A DNA stretch of 64,000 nt from PNON01 sp963757065 (GCA_963757065.1 CAVWQC010000008.1:124001-188000); one strand, 5' to 3'. Positions 53,129 through 62,436 are shown, numbered from the stretch's first letter. A program made the numbers and translations. Notes: generated by a model from the letters alone, not told the origin.

Positions 53129-53638
53129 TCAACTGGTCAAATGAAGTCTACCAGGTATTTCAGCCGCCCACCCGTTGATAACCCCCCAATCGCGCCGATC
53201 TTCTTCCGCTGCTTTAACAGTTTTGCACAGCATTTTTTCCAGGAAAGTCATGGTTGAGTAGTCGATCTTCCCAGCGAAGAAGACTTCATCGACGGGTGAT
53301 ATCAGTTGTTTGATCGCATTCGTGTAGTTCTTGCGTAGAGCCTCACTGGCGCTAGTATTTTCCCAATTCAAACCGTGCACGGTAAATATGGCAGTAGGAA
53401 TTTTCTGCATGGTCGTTTGGTTATTCCTGACAAAGTCAACTGCTTCAGGCAGCCATGCTCCCACCCGTACAGCGCTGCCAGCCAGGATGCCATTATAGCC
53501 ATCCATGGTTTTCACCTGGTTAACCGGTAATATATCCACTTCGCATCCTTTTTCAACCAGTACTTTACCCATAGATTTGGCAACTTCAGCGGTGGAGCCG
53601 CACTTGCTGGCATAAGCGATCAAAATTCTATTTGTCAT
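53129..53638 (-). CDS. Flavodoxin-domain protein (HemG-like)
   Basis: A 169-residue protein with the flavodoxin fold. The FMN phosphate loop is LIAYASKCGSTAEVAK at residues 5-20, with AGSAVRVGAWLPEAVDF as the second loop region. Related proteins include HemG protoporphyrinogen oxidases and menaquinone-dependent flavodoxin-like enzymes, but an exact role cannot be given. No heme genes are nearby. It stands alone on the minus strand, upstream of the divergent argG leader. Confidence 0.82.
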   Translation of the reverse strand: MTNRILIAYASKCGSTAEVAKSMGKVLVEKGCEVDILPVNQVKTMDGYNGILAGSAVRVGAWLPEAVDFVRNNQTTMQKIPTAIFTVHGLNWENTSASEALRKNYTNAIKQLISPVDEVFFAGKIDYSTMTFLEKMLCKTVKAAEEDRRDWGVINGWAAEIPGRLHLTS

Positions 53639-53753
53639 ATCTTTTCTCCATCAGGATATTGCGAAAATGGAATGAATGGGGTTAGGTCACCTTACGTACA
53701 CAAACGAATTCCGAGAATTATACTATCTCGCGTACCCAATTCCCTATCAGCTA

Positions 53754-53781
53754 TTGACTTATTGTGATCAGGTGATAAAAT
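53754..53781 (+). promoter_or_regulatory. Candidate promoter of argG-argH
   Basis: TTGACT, 16-base spacer, TAAAAT, with transcription expected near 53788. That is just before a small open frame with arginine codons and 127 bases before a terminator-type hairpin, so the message has a leader of about 180 bases before argG. Confidence 0.6.
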
Positions 53782-53793
53782 TCGCAACTAATT

Positions 53794-53877
53794 ATGGTTA
53801 TCCAATCTTTTGTTCTTCGTACACGTCGTCCACAACTTACCCCCACCGGGATGGTAAGGCCGCTTTGGTTTGGATGA
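53794..53877 (+). CDS. Candidate arginine leader peptide upstream of argG
   Basis: A 27-codon open frame, ATG to TGA. Residues 9-12 are R-T-R-R with three CGT codons in four, plus an AGG at codon 22, so four of 27 residues are Arg. It has no clear Shine-Dalgarno sequence and lies 6 bases after the expected transcription start, so translation would be nearly leaderless. With the terminator hairpin after it and argG next, this matches the layout of amino-acid-starvation attenuators. The pairing alternative that would prevent the terminator is not obvious by eye. Coding is inferred from context only. Confidence 0.45.
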   Translation: MVIQSFVLRTRRPQLTPTGMVRPLWFG

Positions 53878-53914
53878 CTGGCAGATAAAAAGACTGGCAT
53901 CTACGATTAAAGAT

Positions 53915-53942
53915 AAGCCCTCCAACCGGAGGGCTTTTTTTT
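53915..53942 (+). terminator. Intrinsic terminator in the argG leader (attenuator)
   Basis: A 9-bp stem AAGCCCTCC/GGAGGGCTT with a 4-base loop, followed by T-rich DNA with six or more T. It lies 25 bases before the argG ATG and after the candidate promoter, so it would stop transcription unless it is prevented. That placement is what makes it an attenuator candidate. Confidence 0.8.
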
Positions 53943-53966
53943 ATTCCATTTTCGAAGGAGCTATAT

Positions 53967-55236
53967 ATGAATCCACAAATGAAGAAAGATATCAAAAAAG
54001 TTGTCCTTGCCTATTCAGGCGGTCTGGATACTTCTGTGATCGTTCCCTGGCTAAAGGAGAACTATCACTGCGAAGTGATCTGCTTCTGCGCAGATGTGGG
54101 GCAGGGCGAGGATCTGTCCGGCCTGGAAGCGAAAGCGATCTCCAGTGGAGCATCAAAATTGATCATCCGTGATTTGAAGGAAGAATTGGCTTCAGATTAC
54201 CTGCTGCCAATGCTACGCGCGGGAGCTGTTTACGAGCGCAAATACCTTTTAGGCACATCTGCTGCCACGGCCGCTGATCTCCAAACACCTGGTGGATGTT
54301 GCCCACCTGGAAGGTGCAGATGCGATCGCCCATGGTGCAACCGGAAAAGGCAATGACCAGGTCCGCTTTGAATTGACGGCCATGGCTTTGGACCCGCGTC
54401 TAAAGGTGATCGCTCCGTGGCGGGAATGGGATATCCGCTCGCGAGAAGATGCCATTGCTTATGCCAAACTGCACCATGTCCCCGTCCAGGCGACTCTCAA
54501 GTCCATTTATAGCCGGGATGCCAATCTCTGGCATATTTCACATGAAGGCGGACTATTGGAAGATCCCTGGAATGAGCCGGAAGAATGCATGTACCAGATC
54601 AGCACCTCCCCGGAACTGGCGCCGGATACCCCGGAATATTGTGAAATTGTGTTCAAATCCGGATCACCGATCTCATTGAATGGCGAAAGCCTTTCATCTG
54701 CAAATCTGATCGAAAAGTTGAACAAGCTTGGCGGCAAGCACGGGATCGGCCGGGTGGACCTGGTGGAAAACCGGCTGGTGGGAATGAAATCTCATGGTGT
54801 ATATGAGACCCCTGGTGGGACGATCCTTTTGACTGCACACAGGGAGCTTGAATCACTGGTGCTCGACCGGGAAACCCTGCAGTATAAAGATCAGGTAGCC
54901 ATAAAATATGCTGAACTTGTTTATAACGGCCTGTGGTTTACTCCGCTGCGTGAGGCGTTGGATGCCTTCGTGAACAGTACGCAGGGTCCAGTGACGGGAA
55001 CCGTACGCTTGAAATTGTACAAGGGCGGGATCTATCCTGCAGGGAGAACGAGCCCATTCAGCTTATACCGCGAAGACTTTGCCACATTCGGTCAGGAAAA
55101 TGTATACGACCAGAGCGATGCGGAAGGATTTATCCAATTATTTGGATTGTCCCTCAAAGTGCGGGCCATGAACGGTTTACCAATTTCCGGGTTGGATATG
55201 CCTAAACCGGATTATTCCAGGTTCAAGAGGGATTGA
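53967..55236 (+). CDS. argG: Argininosuccinate synthase, interrupted by a +1 frameshift
   Basis: Joins citrulline and aspartate to make argininosuccinate with ATP. The N-terminal P-loop is VLAYSGGLDTSVIVPWL. The frame breaks after LLGTSAA: with the extra A at 54267 removed, the protein reads RPLISKHLVDVAHLEGADA, the expected ATP-site block. The second half continues to the normal C-terminus (LSLKVRAMNGLPISG, RFKRD). Combined length is about 422 residues. The ribosome site is gaaggag 7 bases before the ATG. argH follows after 1 base. Confidence 0.9.
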
Positions 55237-55237
55237 T

Positions 55238-56609
55238 ATGACACTTTGGGGCAATCGTTTTACACAACCGATGGATCCATTAGCCTGGAAGATGAATTCA
55301 TCCCTGGCTTTTGACCGCAGACTCGCAAAACAGGACGTTGCCGGAAGCATAGCCTGGGTGTCCGCGCTGTTAAGAGCAGGAGACTTAACAAGCGACGAAG
55401 CCACCCAAATGATCTCCGCACTGCAAAACATCGCCTCCGAGTTTGAAACTGATGGGTTTGTTTACCTGGATACTGATGAAGACATTCACACAGCAGTTGA
55501 ACGCCGACTGGGAGAGTTGATCGGTCCACTGGCGGGAAAGCTGCATACTGGCCGAAGCCGGAATGACCAGGTGGCTACCGACTTCCGGTTGTGGATGATG
55601 CAGGCAACACCGGTTTTGGACAAGGTAATGCAGGATCTGCAGAATTGCCTGATCGATCTGGCGGAAAAGAATATCCATACGATCATGCCCGGTTATACCC
55701 ACTTGCAGCGCGCTCAACCGGTGACACTGGCTCACTGGCTGCTGTCGTTCTTCTGGATGCTGCAGCGGGATCGGAGTAGATTAAAAGATCTGCATAAGCG
55801 TCTGGCAATCATGCCCCTCGGCAGCGGAGCGATTGCCGGTACTGCCTTTCCGATTGACCGCATTGCTCTGGCTGAAGAACTTGGGATTTGACTCCCCTGC
55901 ATGGAACAGCATCGATGCTGTATCCGACCGCGACTTCGCAGTGGAGTACCTGTTTTGCTGCGCTATGACCGGTGTTCACATCAGCAAACTGGCAGAGAAT
56001 GTTGTCCTCTTTACTACGAAAGAGTTTGGTTTCTTTAAGTTAACGGATGAATATTCCACCGGGTCGAGCTTGATGCCGCAAAAGAGGAACCCTGACCCGT
56101 TTGAACTTGCGCGCGGAAAATCCGGCACTCTGATCGGGCTCTTAACCGGATTGATGGCCACCCTGAAAGGTCTGCCGTCCACATACGATAAGGATCTGCA
56201 GGAAGACAAAATGCCTGTCTTCCAGGCTACCGATATACTTCTTTCCGTTCTGCCTGTCCTGACTGGAGCGATATCAAAAATGTCCATCGATAAAGAACGG
56301 ATGCTGGCATCCATCGATCCGGGTATGATGGCCACAGACCTGGCGGACGAACTGGTTCACAATGGAACTCCATTCCGCGAGGCGCATGCACTGGTCGGGA
56401 AGGCTGTGAAATTTGCAGAAGACAAAAGCCAGGCGCTGAACGAATTAAGTTCGAAGGATTGGGATGCCATTGGGATATCCGGTATCGAAATAAAAGAAAT
56501 CCTGGATCCTGGCAGATCCATCGAACGGCACAATGCAATCGGCGGAACAGCTCCGCAGGCAGTCATAGAGCAGATCAAAAAAGCCCGGGAAATCTTTGTG
56601 GGTTTATAG
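55238..56609 (+). CDS. argH: Argininosuccinate lyase, interrupted by a +1 frameshift
   Basis: Splits argininosuccinate into arginine and fumarate. The N-terminal part ends IDRIALAEELG; one extra G in the GGG at 55883-55885 shifts the frame and creates an early TGA. Removing it gives FDSPAWNSIDAVSDRDF, the normal continuation. The fumarase/aspartase signature GSSLMPQKRNPDP lies in the second half, which runs on to VIEQIKKAREIFVGL. Combined length is about 457 residues. It is the second gene of the arg unit and ends before a hairpin terminator. Confidence 0.9.
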
Positions 56610-56636
56610 TGAACTGAATGAATATCAGTTTAATAA

Positions 56637-56672
56637 AATGGATGCAGGAAGCTTACGTTTCCTGCATCCATT
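56637..56672. terminator. Two-way terminator after argH
   Basis: A 14-bp stem AATGGATGCAGGAA/TTCCTGCATCCATT with an 8-base loop, in the gap between argH (+) and the FAD oxidoreductase (-). Flanking A/T tracts suit both directions. Confidence 0.85.
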
Positions 56673-56683
56673 CATTCATTTTC

Positions 56684-58118
56684 TTAGTATTGGCCGGTGA
56701 GGATGCGCCCCATGCAGACGCCGTTCATGCTGGCCTGCATCAATCCGCGGGTAAGGCCGGCGCCGTCACCCAGTGCATACAGATTCTTGATGCTGGTCTG
56801 GAATTTCTTATCCACCACCAGGCGGTTGGAGTAGAACTTGACCTCCACCCCGTACAGCAGGGTCGCGCCGGATGCGATGCCGGGCATGATCTTATCCAGC
56901 ACCTCCAATGTTTCGTCAATGGCCAGCATGATGCGGTAGGGCAGCACCAGGCTCAGGTCGCCGGGGACGGCATCTCGCAGCGTTGCCCGCACAGTATTCT
57001 TGGCTAATCGGTCGGCAGTAGTGCGCCGTCCGCGTTTGAAATCGCCGTAACGCTGGACGATCACCTTGTTGCCGGAAAGCATGTTGCCCATTTCGGCGAT
57101 GTAGCGTCCCGTATTCGATGGGCGTCTTGAATGGCTGTGTGAAATTCTTCGAAACCAGCAGGGCGAAGTTGGTGTTGGCTGTTTTGAGCTTTTCGTCCTT
57201 GTAGGAGTGCCCGTTGACCACAGCCAGGAACTCGCCGTATTTTTCTTCCACCACTTCCCCGCGCGGATTCCAGCAGAAGGTGCGCACCTTGTCTTCAAAG
57301 GTCGGGGTGTAATACACCAGCTTGGCCTCATACAGCACCGAATCGATCTCCGAGGTGATGGCTGCATCGGTTTCGATGCGCAGGCCGATATCCACCGGGC
57401 CGGGCTTGGAATCGATCTTATATCTGGTACACATGCCGTTCAGCCATTCACTGCCTTCACGGCCGATGGCAGCGACGATGTGTTTGGCTGTGATCTTGCG
57501 ACCGTCCTGCAGCAGCACACCGGTTGCCTGCCTGGTGCCATCTGGCAGCTCATCAATCACGAAATCCGAGACCGAGGTATCAAAAAGCATCTCGACACCC
57601 AGGTTCTCCAGTTCATGCTGGATGCGGGAGTAAATGTCATACGCTTTTTCAGTGCCCATATGGCGTACGCGGGAGTCGATCAGCTTCAGGTGGGCATGCG
57701 CAGCGGACCGGCGGATGGCATCGATCGCAGGGCGGTTATCTTCACCGTAGACACGCGTATCCGCACCGAAGCCAACATACAACTGGTCCACGTAAGCCAG
57801 TGTCTCGCGGAACTTCTCCAGGCCAATGTACTGCGCCAGGTCGCCGCCGATCTCGCCATCCGCGTTGATGGAAAGCTTGCCGTCGCTGAAGCTGCCGCCG
57901 CCGGAGAAACCGGTGGTAATGGCACAGGGCTGGCAATTGATGCAGGTGCCGGTCTTGCGCTTGGGGCATTTGCGCTTTTCAATGGAATGCCCCTTTTCGA
58001 TCATCAATACCTTCGTTTGAGGTTGGACTTTACGGATCTCATACGCGGTGAAGATACCACTGGGACCGGAACCGACGATGATCACATCATAATGTGCGAG
58101 AAGGGGGGAAGCAGGCAT
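56684..58118 (-). CDS. NAD(P)/FAD-dependent oxidoreductase, interrupted by a +1 frameshift
   Basis: A flavoprotein with the FAD-binding Rossmann motif VIIVGSGPSGIFTAYEIRK at the N-terminus, then a Cys-rich CINCQPC stretch near residue 60, and GFSGGGSFSDGKLS. It resembles the large family of FAD-dependent dehydrogenases of the BaiN/glutamate-synthase-like type; substrate is not known. The first frame runs to FKTPIEYG; the region GGGAC on the minus strand (+ 57107-57110) has one extra base, and the next frame continues RYIAEMGNMLSGNK to the C-terminal YALGDGAGLTRGLM, the second FAD contact. Combined length is about 478 residues. Codon use is more GC-rich than in the neighbours. Confidence 0.8.
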
Positions 58119-58324
58119 AGCAATTCCTTTATGAATGGTGTTATGGGGAGATTATAACCCGAAGACCTTAAAATCAATCCTGATTTTATACTTTTTCAAG
58201 ATATTCTAATATTCCATGATTCATTTTCCTGACGACATCATTAGGATATACACTGTCTGGCAGTTAACCAGGAAAGCACCCATAATGAAGTTAAATTAAT
58301 GTCAACAATTTTGGGAGAACGACA

Positions 58325-58738
58325 ATGACCAATGAAATGGGATCCGGAACGAAGGCAAGCCCCTGGATGTTGAAAACACCCAGTGGATCGTCTGAATATT
58401 ACATGTATCGGGATGAGACAGCCAACCCGCTGGCACTGGTGTGCGTGGTCGGGAAAACAGAACTACGCTATCACCTGCGCTGTATCGAAGACCTGCATGC
58501 CATGCTTAAGAAACACGGCGATTGGATGCTGTTGGGCAGCGCCGATGAACAAAAACCGGCTGCTGAAGGCACGGTGGAAGCCTGGGGGCGTTCTGCCAAC
58601 AACCCGATCGGAGGCTGGTACGGGCTAAAGAAAGGCCTGCGCGGGCGCTTCGGTATGTACCTGCCGCCATTGCTGGAAGCATTGGGCCTGGTGGAAGTGG
58701 AGCACAACCCCAAGAATAACAGAATGAGAGCGAAATGA
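58325..58738 (+). CDS. Conserved protein, resembles DUF6855 family
   Basis: A 137-residue protein with a compact pattern MGSGTKASPWMLKTPSGS, then MYRDETANPLALVCVVG, DWMLLGSADEQKPA and WGRSANNPIGGWYGLKKG. From memory this matches the uncharacterised DUF6855 family, which is often found as a small stand-alone protein; the label should be treated as probable rather than sure. GGGAGAACG lies before the ATG. It is upstream of a broken unknown gene and downstream of a divergent oxidoreductase. Function is unknown. Confidence 0.7.
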   Translation: MTNEMGSGTKASPWMLKTPSGSSEYYMYRDETANPLALVCVVGKTELRYHLRCIEDLHAMLKKHGDWMLLGSADEQKPAAEGTVEAWGRSANNPIGGWYGLKKGLRGRFGMYLPPLLEALGLVEVEHNPKNNRMRAK

Positions 58739-58836
58739 TAAGCGAATTCAGTTTTAAATATCTCACGTTCGAGTTGCACACTCAATTATGAAACCGGCAC
58801 GATCAAGAACAATATAAGATAAAGAATCCAAATACA

Positions 58837-59683
58837 TCATTTATTTATAATATCTGCCGTGTCTGTAAACCATGGTAGTTCCAATTGGCTAAGTTTCTTT
58901 GGTTTAATTAATTGAATTAACTCCGAATCAGATTGTCGAACATCAAGGATTTTATTATGAATAATGCTAATAACACTATCTCCAAACATTGTTATTTCAG
59001 CTGATGTTTCTAATAATTGTCCGGTGAGATCAATTAAAGATATTTCAATTCCAGCTTCTTTGAGCATTTTTAGCATTGAATTCTGAATAATCAATTCTGA
59101 GTAAAAGTAAAGATTATTAGAAGCATCTTTGTTATATAAATAAGCAAGAAGATCCGAATTAACGTCATCTAAAGCTGCCCCGAGTTTTACTTCTTTACCA
59201 TAATGGAAACCATAAAAATTCCGTAGAATTGTAATACTGTTTGTTGTTCTGAATCTTTTTTTTAATATTTTTGAGCACTTCTAGATTCTCATCATCGAGA
59301 TTATCATTAATTAACTTACTAAGCCCTTTATTCGGAAGAATCTTTTGAGTAATGAACTTCCAAGATTCGTGTAGTTTACCTGCAAGGACTAAAGCCAAAA
59401 TCATTATTCCAGCACTTTTCCCTGCCTGATTTTGTTCGTCCTTCGATTTTGTATTTGCAAATATATACATTAATCGGGTAAAGGTAGCGATCTCATTTAA
59501 AATGTGTCCAAAATATAGAAATACTTCTCGTTCTTCATCAGGCAATGATTTAAGTTTCTTCTTCGATAAGATTACTCTTAGTATTTTTTGATCATCAGTA
59601 TCATTCACGAGACAATTCCCTTCATGTTCGGTCTGATTAACCATAAGTTTTCGTTTGCGTCGGTGTACCCAATACGTGCGCAC
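58837..59683 (-). CDS. HEPN-like hypothetical protein, interrupted by a +1 frameshift
   Basis: Unrecognised protein of about 280 residues when read through. The first frame (59683 down to 59195) is helical: LPDEEREVFLYFGHILNEIAT, then LHESWKFITQKIL. It ends in NNKQYYNSTEF; the other frame, which reaches 58837, reads ITILRNFYGFHYGKEVKLG. The motif R-N-x4-H there (RNFYGFH) looks like the HEPN RNase motif, RX4-6H, and the general pattern resembles AbiU2-like HEPN proteins. The shift is again a net +1, near 59225. Base composition is visibly A/T-rich compared with flanking genes, suggesting transfer. The start is a GTG at 59683 or ATG at 59644. Confidence 0.5.
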
Positions 59684-59883
59684 CTTTGACTGTCAGATCT
59701 CCTGCATAATTCTAATCAAAAATATACTTGGGACAGAGCAATTCATCCTGAAATACCCCGGATGAAAACGGGAATGATGGATCCATTAATTATAAAGCAA
59801 CCATTTTCAAAGGCAATTTATCAACCCCTCTTTTCATTGAAACCCATTACCTTATTCGGGGTTTTCATATTTAATTCCATCGC

Positions 59884-59889
59884 TATAAT
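59884..59889 (+). promoter_or_regulatory. -10 element of the Fe-S protein gene
   Basis: A perfect TATAAT 35 bases before the ATG at 59925, with a weak TTTTCA at 16 bases upstream. Confidence 0.5.
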
Positions 59890-59924
59890 AAATACCAAAT
59901 CCACATTATTGAGAGGTATCATCC

Positions 59925-61205
59925 ATGTCCCATACCACCCTAAGATCCAGCTACGAACACCTGGTGGACCGCTTGAACCGTTTCCCGCAGGGAGCGCCGC
60001 CCAGCGAAACATTGTTCAAGATCCTGGCTTTGCTGTTCAGCGAACGTGAAGCTGAACTGGTTGCCCTGCTGCCCATCAAACCGTTCACCGTCGAAACAGC
60101 AGCCCGAGCCTGGAAAATGGATACCCTGCAGGCGCAAAAGGTGCTGGACGAACTCTCCAGCCGGGCGATCCTGGTGGATGTGGACCACAATGGGAAAAGC
60201 AGTTACACCTTGCCGCCCCCGATGGCTGGTTTCTTCGAATTCTCCATGATGCGCCTGCGCGGAGACGTGGACCAAAAAGCGCTGGGTGAGCTCTTTTACC
60301 AGTACTTGAACGTCGAAGAAGATTTCATCAAGCAGTTATTTGTGCGGGGGGAGACCCAGCTTGGCCGGACATACGTCCAGGAGCGGGTGCTGTCGAATGA
60401 GAATGCGTTGTATGTGCTGGATTATGAACGCGCAAGTGAAGTCATCCGAACCGCCTCCCACCGTGGGGTCGGGGTTTGCTACTGCCGTCACAAAATGGAG
60501 CATGTGGGGAAAGCCTGTGATGCACCCAAGGATATCTGCATGACCTTCAATGGCTCGGCTGAATCGTTGACCAAATACGGGTATGCCCGCCCGGTTGATG
60601 TTGCCGAAGGGTTGGACCTGCTGCAGCAGGCCTGGGAGCATAACCTGGTACAGTTCGGAGAGAACGTGCGCCAGGGTGTCAACTTCATCTGCAACTGCTG
60701 CGGCTGCTGCTGCGAAGCGATGATCGCCGCCCGGCGGTTTGCTTACTTGAACCCTGTGCATACCACCAATTTCATTGTGGAGGTCAACATCGCCGACTGC
60801 AATGGGTGCGGGAAATGCGTCAGCGCCTGCCCGGTGGAAGCCATGACCCTGGTTTCGGCGAATGATCCTCACCAGCCCAACCGCAAGAAAGCCCAGTTGA
60901 ACGAAGAACTCTGCCTGGGATGCGGTGTGTGCGTCCGCACCTGCAGCCGGAATGGACTCAGCCTGCGGTCAAGGCCGGAGCGGGTGATTACGCCATTGAA
61001 TTCGATGCACCGGGTGGTGATGATGGCCATCGAACGCGGCGACTTGCAGGAGCTCATTTTTGACAACCAGGTGTTGTGGAATCATCGCGCGCTGGCAGCG
61101 GTTTTTGGTGTGATCTTAAAGCTTCCACCCATCAAACAGGTGCTGGCCAGCCGGCAAGTCAAATCGCGATATTTGGAGACGTTGATCGCCAGATTTGCCG
61201 CTTGA
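59925..61205 (+). CDS. 4Fe-4S-binding protein, ferredoxin-domain
   Basis: A 426-residue soluble iron-sulfur protein. The N-terminal 130 residues are helical with a winged-helix-like segment (VETAARAWKMDTLQAQKVLD). A Cys-rich middle contains CYCRHKMEHVGKACDAP and NCCGCCCEAM near 200-265, and two 4Fe-4S motifs follow at about 288-345: CNGCGKCVSACPVEA and CLGCGVCVRTCSRNG. The family occurs in anaerobes and is often annotated as 4Fe-4S ferredoxin; the substrate and partners are unknown. A gagagg site precedes the ATG. GC content is clearly higher than in adjacent genes on both sides. Confidence 0.82.
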   Translation: MSHTTLRSSYEHLVDRLNRFPQGAPPSETLFKILALLFSEREAELVALLPIKPFTVETAARAWKMDTLQAQKVLDELSSRAILVDVDHNGKSSYTLPPPMAGFFEFSMMRLRGDVDQKALGELFYQYLNVEEDFIKQLFVRGETQLGRTYVQERVLSNENALYVLDYERASEVIRTASHRGVGVCYCRHKMEHVGKACDAPKDICMTFNGSAESLTKYGYARPVDVAEGLDLLQQAWEHNLVQFGENVRQGVNFICNCCGCCCEAMIAARRFAYLNPVHTTNFIVEVNIADCNGCGKCVSACPVEAMTLVSANDPHQPNRKKAQLNEELCLGCGVCVRTCSRNGLSLRSRPERVITPLNSMHRVVMMAIERGDLQELIFDNQVLWNHRALAAVFGVILKLPPIKQVLASRQVKSRYLETLIARFAA

Positions 61206-61259
61206 GTATTTGAAATTCTTACCGGTAAAGATACGCGCACGGTGGTGTCCCACTCCGCT

Positions 61260-61433
61260 GCGCTAGTATGATAAATATAGACCCAGCAGATCGATCCGCT
61301 TTCAGGTTTTAAAGACCGTCCCGAAGCATGGGTCGCTGGGTCTATCTGTGTAATGCCCGAACAGTTGTGTGGACCACAGAGTCCGAATTCTGCTAGAACG
61401 GGCAAATTTATTATACAAAAAAGGAAGGTCAGA
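61260..61433 (+). ncRNA. Candidate bridge RNA region of the IS110 element
   Basis: IS110 elements encode a bridge RNA in the non-coding left end that pairs with donor and target DNA. Here a perfect 11-bp stem ATAGACCCAGC/GCTGGGTCTAT (61277-61287 and 61335-61345) encloses a 47-base loop region. In it TCCGCT (61295-61300) equals the left flank at 61254-61259, and GTCCCGAAGC (61318-61327) can pair with 8 of 10 bases of the right flank at 62387-62396, counting one G-U pair. A second small hairpin GGAC/GTCC lies near 61371-61384. This is the expected layout of a target-binding loop. The size, about 174 bases, also fits. Inference; expression is not shown. Confidence 0.45.
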
Positions 61434-62372
61434 ATGAATCACGAATTTTCTGTGATTGTTGGAATAGACGTAAGCAAAGCAAGGCTTGATATATTTGCAG
61501 ATGAAAAAGTATGGTCAGTATCAAATGATTGGGATTCCATTTCAAAACTTGCCACTCAGTTAACTGAGATGCATTCTGATTTGATCGTGGTGGAATTTAC
61601 CGGCGGTTTGGAACAAGCATTATTATCAGAATTTTCCTCTATGGGACTTCCAGTTGCTTTAGTTAACCCTCGCCGAGTACGACAATTTGCTAGATCAATT
61701 GGTATATTGGCGAAAACAGATAAGGTAGACGCAAAACTCCTTGCCCGTTTTGGTGAAGCAGTAAAACCTGAACCAACCAAGCTGCCAAGTTTAGAAGAAC
61801 AACATCTTTCAGCTTTGATGACACGTCGTCGGCAAGTGATTGAAATACTTACCATGGAAAAAAATCACCTTTGTATTGCTCATCTTGTTGCTCGGGATAG
61901 TGTTATTAAGATCATTACACTTCTACAGCAAGAACTGGATGAACTAAATAATCAAATTGGTGAATATATCGATCAAATTCCTACTTTCAAAGAAAAAGAT
62001 GAGATCTTATGTTCAACTCCAGGCATTGGCAAAGTAACTGCTGCAATCTTGCTCTCTGATCTACCTGAGTTAGGCTCTATTGACCGCAAGAGAATAGCCT
62101 CTTTAGTTGGAGTTGCTCCGTTCAATAATGACAGCGGTCGGTTCAGAGGTAAGAGGCGAATAAAGGGTGGGCGTCCTGCTATAAGGACAGTTCTTTACAT
62201 GGCCACAATAACTGCAATTAAATTTAATCCCCTTATAAAGCCTTTTTATCAACATCTCCTTTTGAAGGGCAAAGTCAAGAAAGTTGCTATTGTCGCTTGT
62301 ATGAGAAAATTACTTATATATCTAAATGCAATGATTAGAGATTCCCGTTGTTGGCAACCTATTTCTGCTTGA
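61434..62372 (+). CDS. IS110-family transposase
   Basis: A 312-residue recombinase of the IS110 family (RuvC-like plus transposase-20 domains). DEDD residues: D12 in VGIDVSK, E54 in VVEFTGG, D96/D99 in KTDKVDAKL; the catalytic Ser is S234 in FNNDSGRFRGKRR. The helix between the two domains spans about 120-190. The ATG at 61434 is used because AAGGAAGG lies upstream. It is intact and complete, so the element may be active. Confidence 0.93.
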   Translation: MNHEFSVIVGIDVSKARLDIFADEKVWSVSNDWDSISKLATQLTEMHSDLIVVEFTGGLEQALLSEFSSMGLPVALVNPRRVRQFARSIGILAKTDKVDAKLLARFGEAVKPEPTKLPSLEEQHLSALMTRRRQVIEILTMEKNHLCIAHLVARDSVIKIITLLQQELDELNNQIGEYIDQIPTFKEKDEILCSTPGIGKVTAAILLSDLPELGSIDRKRIASLVGVAPFNNDSGRFRGKRRIKGGRPAIRTVLYMATITAIKFNPLIKPFYQHLLLKGKVKKVAIVACMRKLLIYLNAMIRDSRCWQPISA

Positions 62373-62436
62373 CATTAAACACAGTTGCTCCGGGGATGCT
62401 CCGCAAACACCGGCGCGAACAGATTGTATCTACCAT

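Larger units (their letters stand above)
61260..62389 (+). mobile_element. IS110-family insertion element (boundaries tentative)
   Basis: Transposase plus a structured left end. IS110 elements lack terminal inverted repeats and leave only a short core. A CT core occurs at 61258-61259 and at 62388-62389, and removing the interval would leave one CT between GC-rich flanks, which is why these ends are proposed. The element would be about 1.13 kb, with about 170 bases left of the transposase and about 17 right. Composition drops to A/T-rich inside. The boundaries are inferred, not proven. Confidence 0.55.

Noticed and set aside
53780..53966. T-box riboswitch upstream of argG
   Set aside because: A GGGATGGTAAGGCCGC stretch recalls the T-box core, but the terminator does not contain its complement and no specifier stem is seen; a leader-peptide attenuator fits better.
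19798..57110. Programmed +1 frameshifting in miaA, lon, argG, argH and others
   Set aside because: The sites share no slippery sequence or stop-codon context, and seven unrelated genes are affected.
57207..58157. A 316-codon open frame on the plus strand opposite the FAD oxidoreductase
   Set aside because: It is the antisense of a clear FAD-binding protein in GC-rich DNA, has no ribosome site and low-complexity Asp/Gly/Ala content, and no family resemblance.
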